A stretch of 13,990 bases of DNA, taken from Allomuricauda sp. GTDB lineage: Bacteria > Bacteroidota > Bacteroidia > Flavobacteriales > Flavobacteriaceae. The stretch covers positions 1 through 13,990 of the forward strand of contig JANQOD010000150.1 in the NCBI GenBank assembly GCA_028289745.1. Reading direction: 5' to 3'. Under the pieces are notes generated by a model. It had not been told where the DNA came from, did no database searches, and saw only the letters and a program-made list of their open reading frames with translations. Each line of letters begins with the position of its first letter. The stretch's first letter is position 1. A program made the translations under genes and the position numbers. This document shows positions 1 to 5,523 of this stretch, piece after piece.

Positions 1-29
1 CTTTTTTTGTTTTAAGGTTTAGCATTTTG

Positions 30-63
30 TTTGGAGTCCGTAGAAGAAAAATATGTAGTTTTG
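30..63 (+). promoter_or_regulatory. Promoter of the TPR protein gene
   Basis: A perfect Bacteroidetes -7 element, TAGTTTTG (56-63, consensus TAnnTTTG), lies 21 nt before the ATG at 85. A TTTG (30-33) lies 22 nt upstream in the place of the -33 element. The assignment rests on motif match and spacing only. Confidence 0.6.
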
Positions 64-84
64 CCGCACTAAATCGAGATTCTT

Positions 85-783
85 ATGAAGAGATTTGCAA
101 TTACCGCTATACTGATCTTCACTGGTTTTTGGGGTTGGTCGCAGACCAATGAAGCCTTAAGGGCACATTACGAAAACTTTTACAAGGAAATGCGGCTTCA
201 AGGCGATGTTAATGGCATCATAAGTGCTTTGACCCATTTGAACGTTATTGAGCCCTCTAAACAGCGAAAAGATACACTGGCCTATGTATATATGAACAAC
301 AATCAGCACATGCAGGCCCTAAACACCATAGGAATCGACAAAAATGAAAGTGATTCTGATTTGGCGGTACAGGTAAAAGCGGTATCGCTGAAAGCTTTGA
401 ACCAACCCAAAAGGGCTTTGGAGCAGTTTGAGATCTTATATAAGCGTAACCAGAACCCCTATTTGGCCTATGAACTGGCAGATTTGAAGATTCAAACAGG
501 CGATAATGAAGGAGCTGGGGTCAATATTGAATATGGCATCGCCAATTCAAAAGATGATATGAAATATGCTTTTTTTGAACGTCAACAACCCTATGAGGTG
601 CCATTAAAAGCGGCTTTTTACCATCTTCAGGGCCTAATGCAGTACAATATTGACAAAGATGATATTGACAAGGCCATTGCCTCAATAGATGAAGCCCTTA
701 AACTAGACCCTAACTTCAATTTGGCGAGCTTGAGCAAACAAGCCCTGCAATCACGCAAGACACCTGCTGAAACTGAAGAATAG
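85..783 (+). CDS. Secreted tetratricopeptide-repeat protein
   Basis: A 232-residue protein of unknown specific function. Residues 1-20 (MKRFAITAILIFTGFWGWSQ) form a typical Sec signal peptide, with likely cleavage just after the final Gln, so the mature protein is probably periplasmic. The rest is helical. TPR-like segments are visible at about 105-150 (ALEQFEILYKRN, then AYELADLKIQTGD) and most clearly at 176-215, where the unit ending KAIASIDEALKLDPNF is a classic TPR. The C-terminus is polar and acidic (TPAETEE). TPR domains bind other proteins and Bacteroidetes encode many such secreted adaptors; the partner here is not evident. The gene stands alone, with a good promoter upstream and a convergent lipoprotein gene downstream. 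The start is the only ATG that keeps the complete signal peptide. Confidence 0.85.
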   Translation: MKRFAITAILIFTGFWGWSQTNEALRAHYENFYKEMRLQGDVNGIISALTHLNVIEPSKQRKDTLAYVYMNNNQHMQALNTIGIDKNESDSDLAVQVKAVSLKALNQPKRALEQFEILYKRNQNPYLAYELADLKIQTGDNEGAGVNIEYGIANSKDDMKYAFFERQQPYEVPLKAAFYHLQGLMQYNIDKDDIDKAIASIDEALKLDPNFNLASLSKQALQSRKTPAETEE

Positions 784-805
784 GCCCCTGATTTGTTTTT
801 GTATT

Positions 806-862
806 ATCAAGTAGCTCCCCAGCGCTACTCGATGGCCATTGTACAGTTGTACAGAACATGGC
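806..862. terminator. Two hairpins between convergent genes
   Basis: The convergent gap holds two dyads. GTAGC (811-815) pairs with GCTAC (824-828) across an 8-nt loop, with imperfect extension outward. GCCAT (835-839) pairs with ATGGC (858-862) around an inner TGTACA-GT-TGTACA palindrome (840-853). Position suggests transcription end or mRNA 3'-end structure for both genes, but there is no T-run, so the terminator call is weak. Confidence 0.35.
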
Positions 863-903
863 GGTTGAAATGCATGGTCAGACCAGATCGGGACAACCAA
901 AAC

Positions 904-1404
904 TTACCCTTCATCTAAAATCAATTTTGAATCGAGGGGATTATTGACCAATAGATTGAATTGGTTTCTATAGGCATTGTACGCCTCGAACATTTCTACA
1001 ATGGGTTCGGTGGCATCACGTCTTTCCAGCGCTTGGGCACGTGCTTTCAGCAAAAACGTGCGCACGACCTTTTGGCGACTTTTGATTTGTGACCTATTGA
1101 AGATTTCTGGATGTTCTGAGGCCGCCAACAGTTTTTCCTTTTCCAATAAATCGTCCAATGCCAAAATTAGGTCTTCATTGTTTCTTGCCCGATAGAGAAT
1201 ATCAAAGCTTCGTGAAAAATTGCCAAACGCTTCCCACTGATCCAAAATAGCGCTGGCCTTTGTATTGATTTCAATTCGGGCGGGCATTTTTTGATGATCG
1301 AAAGTGCCCGAATCGGTTTGCTGCGACCCGGTCAAATCTTGCTTATCGTCCTTACAGGCCATAAGCGTTAAAAAAAGCAGTACGATTACCCTAAATTTAA
1401 GCAT
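904..1404 (-). CDS. Small surface-type lipoprotein of unknown function
   Basis: A 166-residue protein. The ATG at 1404 is chosen because it gives a compact lipoprotein signal (MLKFRVIVLLFLTLMAC) with lipobox LMAC and lipidated Cys17. The open frame runs on to a TTG at 1470, but that would put 22 polar residues before the signal and overlap the divergent gene. After the Cys comes KDDK, which resembles the K-(D/E)2 lipoprotein export signal known from Capnocytophaga, so surface exposure is plausible. The mature part is mostly helical and charged, with no enzyme motif. I do not recognise the family. The 53-bp gap to the divergent dehydrogenase gene must carry both promoters; on this strand AAAATTTG with a TTG 22 nt upstream is a fair candidate. 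Confidence 0.75.
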   Translation of the reverse strand: MLKFRVIVLLFLTLMACKDDKQDLTGSQQTDSGTFDHQKMPARIEINTKASAILDQWEAFGNFSRSFDILYRARNNEDLILALDDLLEKEKLLAASEHPEIFNRSQIKSRQKVVRTFLLKARAQALERRDATEPIVEMFEAYNAYRNQFNLLVNNPLDSKLILDEG

Positions 1405-1457
1405 AGGCGAATGTACAAATTTTAATAAAGGCATATCTTTATGCCCAACTGTTTCGT

Positions 1458-2399
1458 ATGGAAAAATCAATTCTCATCTTAGGTGCGTGCGGACAAATCG
1501 GTACCGAACTTACCCTTGAACTACGAAGTCGATATGGAAACGAACATGTAATTGCCAGTGATATTCGCGAAGGTGATGCCCAATTAATGGATTCAGGGCC
1601 TTTTGAATTGCTTGACGCAACCAATTATGAGGCCATTGAAGATGTGGTCATGCACTATGAAATAGAAGAGGTGTATCTCATGGCGGCCATGTTGAGTGCC
1701 ACGGCAGAAAAATTCCCGATGCGGGCCTGGAACCTCAATATGGGTTCGCTTTTCAATGTGCTGAATTTAGGAAAAGAGCGAAAAATCGATAAGATATTCT
1801 GGCCTTCGAGCATCGCGGTTTTTGGTTCCAATGCTCCAAAAGAAAAAACTCCACAGAACACCTTGATGGAACCCAGTACGGTATATGGTATCAGCAAACA
1901 GGCAGGCGAAAATTGGTGTGTATATTATTTCAGAAAATTTGGGGTCGATGTCAGAAGTGTACGTTACCCCGGTCTTATCAGTTGGAAGACGCTACCTGGA
2001 GGAGGCACTACCGATTATGCCGTGGAGATCTATCGAAAAGCTGCAGAACAGGGCAAGTACACCTGTTTTCTGAAAGAGGGCACCAAACTGCCCATGATGT
2101 ATATGGATGACGCCATAAGGGCCACATTGCAACTTATGGATGCCGATGGTGATAAATTGACCATCCGCTCTTCCTATAATCTGGGCGCAATGAGTTTTGC
2201 CCCAGAAGAAATCGCTGAAAGTATCCAAAAGCATATTGCAGATTTTCAAATAACCTATCAACCTGATTTCAGGCAAGAAATCGCTGATTCATGGCCCAAT
2301 AGCATTGATGATTCAAGTGCCCGAAGGGATTGGGGCTGGAGTCCAGAATTCAATCTGGAAAAAACCACCTCTGAAATGCTGGAAAACTTGAGAAAGTAA
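1458..2399 (+). CDS. tdh: L-threonine 3-dehydrogenase, short-chain (SDR/epimerase) type
   Basis: A 313-residue protein of the extended SDR family. Near the N-terminus is the NAD-binding Rossmann motif GACGQIG (9-15), with an acidic residue at the end of strand 2 (D35) that favours NAD over NADP. The SDR catalytic pair is Tyr143 and Lys147 in YGISK, with Ser117/Ser118 in WPSSIAVFG. The stretch RYPGLISW...PGGGTTDYAVEIY (169-192) and LPMMYMDD (211-218) are typical of the SDR-type threonine dehydrogenases known from Flavobacterium and related organisms, rather than of UDP-sugar epimerases. It would oxidise L-threonine to 2-amino-3-oxobutanoate in the cytosol. The usual partner, glycine C-acetyltransferase (kbl), is not in the window. 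Length is normal for the family. A different SDR substrate cannot be excluded. Confidence 0.82.
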   Translation: MEKSILILGACGQIGTELTLELRSRYGNEHVIASDIREGDAQLMDSGPFELLDATNYEAIEDVVMHYEIEEVYLMAAMLSATAEKFPMRAWNLNMGSLFNVLNLGKERKIDKIFWPSSIAVFGSNAPKEKTPQNTLMEPSTVYGISKQAGENWCVYYFRKFGVDVRSVRYPGLISWKTLPGGGTTDYAVEIYRKAAEQGKYTCFLKEGTKLPMMYMDDAIRATLQLMDADGDKLTIRSSYNLGAMSFAPEEIAESIQKHIADFQITYQPDFRQEIADSWPNSIDDSSARRDWGWSPEFNLEKTTSEMLENLRK

Positions 2400-2407
2400 T
2401 TGTACCG

Positions 2408-2716
2408 TTACTCTTCTTCATCTTTTGGCGGCATCATACCGGGGTCAACGACCGCTTCTGGATCATCATCTTCAAAATCAATGTAATCATCCTCATCATA
2501 ATTGGCCATAGTTCTTTCTAGCTTTGAACTGATCTTTACCAGATATTTTGTGTCGTCAGTGAGTACCTCAACGCATTCAACGCGTTCGCCCGCTACATTT
2601 CTAAAGCTGATAATATCATTGTCTCCATAGCCATCGGGGTATTCTTCGACCAACAACTTCAAAACCTCTGGGGTCAGTTTTTTAAAATCGACGATGATCC
2701 TCTTTAGATTGTTCAT
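2408..2716 (-). CDS. Small acidic protein, unknown function
   Basis: A 102-residue protein with no signal peptide or membrane segment. Residues 1-75 look like a small alpha/beta fold (MNNLKRIIVDFKKLTPEVL, then a strand-rich part with VECVEVLTDDTKYLVKIS). The C-terminal 30 residues are very acidic (DEDDYIDFEDDDPE, ending PPKDEEE). It looks like one of the conserved hypothetical proteins of Flavobacteriia; I know no function for it. It converges with the threonine dehydrogenase gene, with only 8 bp between the stops. It follows moaC on the same strand but has its own candidate promoter (2725-2753), so it need not belong to the moa unit. Confidence 0.75.
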   Translation of the reverse strand: MNNLKRIIVDFKKLTPEVLKLLVEEYPDGYGDNDIISFRNVAGERVECVEVLTDDTKYLVKISSKLERTMANYDEDDYIDFEDDDPEAVVDPGMMPPKDEEE

Positions 2717-2724
2717 TCAAATGC

Positions 2725-2753
2725 CAAATATCGATACTTAAAAATAGAACAAA
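2725..2753 (-). promoter_or_regulatory. Candidate promoter of the small acidic protein gene
   Basis: On the minus strand TTTG (2753-2750) is followed after 17 nt by GATATTTG (2732-2725), one base off TAnnTTTG. The -7 element ends 8 nt before the ATG at 2716, so the leader would be only a few nucleotides long. Confidence 0.4.
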
Positions 2754-2783
2754 TTTCGAATCGATGTATGCCTTAAAATATTT

Positions 2784-3212
2784 TCATCGATTTCTTATAT
2801 CAGACTTGCCCCCTGTTTTTTCAAGCAATCGAACATGCCGTATTTCGACCTGTTTATCGATAGGTTTCAGCATGTCATAGATGTTCAAAGCCACTAAACT
2901 GGCACCATGCATGGCCTCGACCTCGACCCCTGTTTTGTAAAAAGTCTTCACCGCGACCTTGATGATGATCTCCAGACCTTCGATAGTATATTCAACAGAG
3001 GCGAATTCGATTGGCAATGGATGGCAATCGGGCAATAACTCAGCTGTTTTCTTGATTCCTAAAAATCCAGCGGCCCGGCTCATTTCAAACACGTCGCCCT
3101 TGGGCACTTTTTTGTTCTCAATGGCTTTGATGGTGTCAGCGGAACCAACTGTTACGATTGCCTGGGCAACGGCCGTTCTATGCGTATTCTGCTTATGCGT
3201 GATATCGACCAT
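2784..3212 (-). CDS. moaC: Cyclic pyranopterin monophosphate synthase (MoaC)
   Basis: A 142-residue cytosolic protein matching MoaC through its whole length, slightly short of the usual 155-160 residues. With MoaA, MoaC converts GTP to cyclic pyranopterin monophosphate, the first intermediate of molybdenum cofactor synthesis. Family landmarks in order: MVDITHK start, KGDVFEMSRAAGFLGIKKT (39-57), the substrate-pocket motif DCHPL (62-66; many MoaC have LCHPL), KTGVEVEAMHGASLVALNIYDM and then KPID, which keeps the catalytic Asp and Lys of the YDMxK motif, and LLEKTGGKSD near the end. Its start lies 4 bp after the moaE stop, so the two are almost certainly co-transcribed. moaA, moaB, moaD and moeA are not in the window. 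Confidence 0.93.
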   Translation of the reverse strand: MVDITHKQNTHRTAVAQAIVTVGSADTIKAIENKKVPKGDVFEMSRAAGFLGIKKTAELLPDCHPLPIEFASVEYTIEGLEIIIKVAVKTFYKTGVEVEAMHGASLVALNIYDMLKPIDKQVEIRHVRLLEKTGGKSDIRNR

Positions 3213-3216
3213 TTTT

Positions 3217-3657
3217 CTAGGTGTTCACTTTCCATTGATAACTATCATCTTCAAAAAGCTCCTTGCCGAAAACCGGCACATGGCCTTTGATCTCTTCAAC
3301 TATATGGTGCAGGGCCTCAAAAACTTCCTTTCTGTGAGGTGACGAAACAAACACAAACAAACAGATCTCACCCACGGCGACCTTGCCCAAACTGTGGTAA
3401 ATGTGCATACAGGCCAAATCGAATTTTTCAAAAGCCGCTTCCCTGATCTCATGAAATTTTTGGTTGGCCATACTTTCGTACGCGGTATATTCGATGGCCG
3501 AAACGGTTCTTCCGTCAATGTCGTCGGCACGCACCTGCCCCAAAAAAATATCATGGGCCCCTATCTGGGTCTTTGATTGGTGCTTGGCAATGGAGCCTGC
3601 AATGAAATCAGGGCCTATAGCTCCTTCAACAAACACGTTTTTGATTTTCTTTTTCAT
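3217..3657 (-). CDS. moaE: Molybdopterin synthase catalytic subunit (MoaE)
   Basis: A 146-residue protein of normal length for MoaE, the large subunit of molybdopterin synthase, which with thiocarboxylated MoaD converts cyclic pyranopterin monophosphate to molybdopterin. Visible landmarks: HDIFLGQVRAD (35-45), IEYTAYESMA, the HSLGKVAVGEICLFVFVSSPHRKEVF core, and the C-terminal EEIKGHVPVFGKELFEDDSYQW. This last part keeps the two lysines corresponding to the active-site lysines of E. coli MoaE, although the usual PIWKKE reads PVFGKE. First gene of a two-gene unit with moaC. The start is the ATG just after MoaE-like upstream sequence ends; the gap upstream is shared with the divergent tRNA promoter at 3727. 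Confidence 0.92.
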   Translation of the reverse strand: MKKKIKNVFVEGAIGPDFIAGSIAKHQSKTQIGAHDIFLGQVRADDIDGRTVSAIEYTAYESMANQKFHEIREAAFEKFDLACMHIYHSLGKVAVGEICLFVFVSSPHRKEVFEALHHIVEEIKGHVPVFGKELFEDDSYQWKVNT

Positions 3658-3726
3658 GTAGGGATAGTTTTCAACTAAGGTAATGAACTATTATAAAACC
3701 CAATTTTTCAGTGCGCCAAAAAACAC

Positions 3727-3734
3727 TATTTTTG
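3727..3734 (+). promoter_or_regulatory. -7 element in front of the tRNA cluster
   Basis: TATTTTTG matches TAnnTTTG exactly and ends 10 nt before the first base of the broken tRNA (3745), the usual spacing for a tRNA gene. No good TTG is present at -33, only a T-run (3704-3708). It would drive the whole nested tRNA block. Confidence 0.55.
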
Positions 3735-3774
3735 CCATCCCTTTGGCCCCGTACTTCAAGGGATAGAATGAAAG

Positions 3775-3884
3775 CCTGCCTGCATGCCATAAAATGATGG
3801 CCTCATAGTTCAAGGGATAGAATAGAAGTTTCCTAAACTTTAGATCCAGGTTCGAGTCCTGGTGAGGCCACTCGGGCAGGCAGG
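3775..3884 (+). repeat. 110-nt block with 9-bp terminal inverted repeats around tRNA-Arg(CCU)
   Basis: CCTGCCTGC (3775-3783) and GCAGGCAGG (3876-3884) are perfect inverted repeats. They extend by GAAAG/TTTTC outside, five further pairs of which one is G-U, so a 14-bp stem could enclose the intact tRNA. The block sits exactly between the two halves of the broken tRNA. No target duplication is seen at its ends. It is too small to encode a transposase, and could be a REP-like or MITE-like unit. Confidence 0.65.
3799..3870 (+). tRNA. tRNA-Arg, anticodon CCT
   Basis: A complete cloverleaf: acceptor GGCCTCA/TGAGGCC with discriminator A; D-stem GTTC/GAAT (one G-U) with loop AAGGGATA; anticodon stem GAAGT/ACTTT with loop TTCCTAA, anticodon CCT, reading AGG; 4-nt variable region AGAT; T-stem CCAGG/CCTGG with loop TTCGAGT. 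CCA is not encoded. There is no good promoter directly upstream inside the inverted repeats, so transcription probably comes from the -7 element at 3727, giving a precursor that begins with the broken tRNA's 5' half. Confidence 0.95.
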
Positions 3885-3905
3885 TTTTCTAAACTTTAGA
3901 TCCAA

Positions 3906-4015
3906 ATTCTTGCCGGGGCTACGAAGTAGCGACGCAGAATATACGAAGTATGTAAAAGCGCAGCTTTTGAATCGAAGCTCACCCTGAGCCCTGTCGAAGT
4001 GATTCTTGCCGGGGC
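3906..4015. repeat. 14-bp direct repeat of the broken tRNA's 3' end
   Basis: ATTCTTGCCGGGGC occurs at 3906-3919, inside the 3' end of the broken tRNA, and again at 4002-4015. The 82 bp between hold the small hairpins and a CACCCTGAGC...GTCGAAG repeat. A duplicated tRNA 3' end is what tRNA-targeting integrases leave behind, but no integrase is present. Confidence 0.7.
3918..4000. repeat. Run of small triloop hairpins and a REP-like repeat
   Basis: Three consecutive hairpins: GCTAC-GAA-GTAGC (3918-3930), ATAC-GAA-GTAT (3941-3951) and AAAAGC-GCA-GCTTTT (3954-3968). They are followed by CTCACCCTGAGCCCTGTCGAAGTG-like sequence (3978-4001), which resembles an interspersed repeat I recall from many bacterial genomes. 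Noncoding in all frames over any useful length. Confidence 0.6.
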
Positions 4016-4189
4016 AGATTTTCTTATTTATCGTTTTCTTAAATAGGCCCTTTTTTAGCCCTTTCTAGAAATTCGGTGAAGTCTTATAAAATATTCGTGG
4101 CCGTTTAATGGGACGGATTTAGAAGAAGGAGCGGATTCCCGAAAAATGTTCCTTTTGAGAGATTCCTAAAAAGGTTTGCTAAGGGATAT
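4016..4189. other. Gene-free stretch after the repeat cluster
   Basis: AT-rich sequence between the repeat cluster and the 3' end of the esterase gene. I see no gene, no clear terminator and no promoter. A 26-codon open frame on the plus strand at about 4080-4160 is too short to call. Confidence 0.5.
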
Positions 4190-5119
4190 TTATTTATCAG
4201 CCTCTTTGTTGAGCAGTCTGACAATCGCCCGGCCTATGGCGGCAGGCATGCACGTCACATGGTCTTCGTTATCAAAGACCACCGTTTCAAGTGTCAAATT
4301 CTTATACCCTCTAGAGCGCAACAATATATCTATTTTTATAACATTGTCCGAGGTTATTTTCTCCAATTCACCGGCACTTATAAAGACCTTTGCGCGTAAA
4401 TCGCTATGGTTTTTTGCATATTCTGATTCATATTTAAAAGTGATCTCATCCTTGTAATGGATGCTGGGACTTCCTATAAAGTATTTAGAAAACAAACCGG
4501 GTCGGTGAAAAAGGGTGTACAATGCGAACAGGCCCCCGTAAGAATAACCGCTCAACATTCTCTCCTTTTTGTCTATCCGGTAATTTGATTCCATGAAAGG
4601 GAATAGCTCCTTTTCAATAAACTCCAAGAATAAGTTGCTCCCCCCGGTATGGACCTTTACATTGGGAATTCCCATGCCGCTCAATCTTTTCTCATAGCTT
4701 TCTTCGGTTGCCAGGTGTTTAACCGGGGTCAGGTCCCTGGTTCGCCCCAAAACCCAATTCAACCCAGCTTTTTGACCTTTTCCACCATATCCGACGCCCA
4801 CAATGACCACTTCCGGAATATAGGAATAGGGAAAGGTCAATAGGTCCGTATAGCCCTTTACAACAGAAAATGAACGATAAGGATCCAATAAAAAAATTAC
4901 GGGATAAACCGTGTCTTTTTGGTGATAACTTCTGGGCAATGAAATCATTAGCTCATACTCTTGTCCGACAATGCTCGAATGCAAAGTCCTTACTTCCGTT
5001 CCTTCCAGGACTACTTCTTGAAAATCCAAAACCGATTTTTCTGTTTGGGAAAAGCCTTGGGTCGTGAAAAGACCACACACTAAAATTGTGATTCCGATAC
5101 CTATCATGCTACTTCTCAT
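4190..5119 (-). CDS. Secreted alpha/beta hydrolase, putative esterase (esterase D/IroE-like)
   Basis: A 309-residue protein with a signal peptide (residues 1 to about 25, ending GFSQ). It then has the layout of the putative-esterase family (Pfam Esterase): a beta strand VIFLLDPY (74-81), an oxyanion-side segment, the nucleophile elbow GYSYGG (191-196, Ser193), an acidic residue in ISAGELE (247-253, Glu251 or Glu253), and a late His287 in NEDHVTCMP as the third member of the triad. Relatives include IroE/Fes-type siderophore esterases and feruloyl or acetyl esterases; the substrate cannot be told from sequence. The mature enzyme probably acts in the periplasm or outside the cell. Start at the ATG of MRSSM; the second ATG at 5107 is equally possible. 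It stands alone, with a 404-bp gap upstream. Confidence 0.8.
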   Translation of the reverse strand: MRSSMIGIGITILVCGLFTTQGFSQTEKSVLDFQEVVLEGTEVRTLHSSIVGQEYELMISLPRSYHQKDTVYPVIFLLDPYRSFSVVKGYTDLLTFPYSYIPEVVIVGVGYGGKGQKAGLNWVLGRTRDLTPVKHLATEESYEKRLSGMGIPNVKVHTGGSNLFLEFIEKELFPFMESNYRIDKKERMLSGYSYGGLFALYTLFHRPGLFSKYFIGSPSIHYKDEITFKYESEYAKNHSDLRAKVFISAGELEKITSDNVIKIDILLRSRGYKNLTLETVVFDNEDHVTCMPAAIGRAIVRLLNKEADK

Positions 5120-5523
5120 GGATGAAATTCTTTAGCGGATTAATTGGCGGTTTGGCGCAGTTTTATGATGTATACTCATACAAGAACTACACGTACTATA
5201 AAAATAGGCAATTAAAGCAATCGATTTTGACAGAAGTCGAGGTTCTAAGAATGGGCCTTTTTACAAGACGGTTCCGATAAAACTATCTTCTTTCCCCTAA
5301 AAGTCCCATTCTTGGTTTTTTTCAGTGGTTTCATCAATTGACCTTTAATAAGACATTTCGATGCTCATTTCTCGTTGATTTTTCTTAAGGTCAATTTGCA
5401 CTAAGGATCGGAAAATCAATTCTTAAAGGATTTTGATTTCAAATGTTGTTGCACAGCTTCAAATAATATTTCTAATGACGTTCTCTAGAAGTTTTAAAAA
5501 TCCATGGAATTTGTGTGTTTTAC
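5120..5523. other. 404-bp gene-free gap with four dyads
   Basis: No open frame of note. Next to the esterase start is TATGA-TGTATAC-TCATA (5164-5180), a possible operator. Further on are three inverted repeats: AAGAATGGG...CCCATTCTT with partial extension (5247-5261/5299-5313), AATTGACCTT/AAGGTCAATT (5336-5345/5387-5396) and AAATCAA/TTGATTT (5413-5419/5433-5439). On the plus strand the first is followed by GGTTTTTTT. The stretch should include the esterase promoter and the 3' end of the DUF5916 transcript. Confidence 0.6.

Larger units (their letters stand above)
3745..3921 (+). pseudogene. Interrupted, decayed tRNA-Arg(UCU)-like gene
   Basis: Two separated pieces together make a tRNA. The 5' piece (3745-3774) has acceptor strand GGCCCCG, the TA spacer, a D-arm with the same AAGGGATA loop as the intact neighbour, and AAAG. 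The 3' piece (3885-3921) starts T-TTTCTAA-ACTTT and ends CGGGGCTA. Joined, they give anticodon stem AAAGT/ACTTT, loop TTTCTAA with anticodon TCT (3888-3890), and acceptor stem GGCCCCG/CGGGGCT (one G-U). The gene is broken in two ways: a 110-nt block (3775-3884) splits the anticodon stem, and the T-arm is 12 nt instead of 17 (3902-3913), lacking the 5' half of the T-loop. The D-stem also has a mismatch (CTTC against GAAT). AGA codons are used in this window, so a working tRNA-Arg(UCU) should exist elsewhere. Confidence 0.75.

Noticed and set aside
2395..2412. Small hairpin AGTAA/TTACT joining the two convergent stop codons
   Set aside because: Five base pairs only and made mainly by the two stop codons; not enough for a terminator call.
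3727..4015. Group I or group II intron in the outer tRNA
   Set aside because: The 110-nt insert is too small, has no intron core motifs, and sits in the 5' anticodon stem instead of at a usual intron site.
4080..4160. 26-codon plus-strand frame after the repeat cluster
   Set aside because: Too short, with no Met start near its beginning and no recognisable protein fragment.
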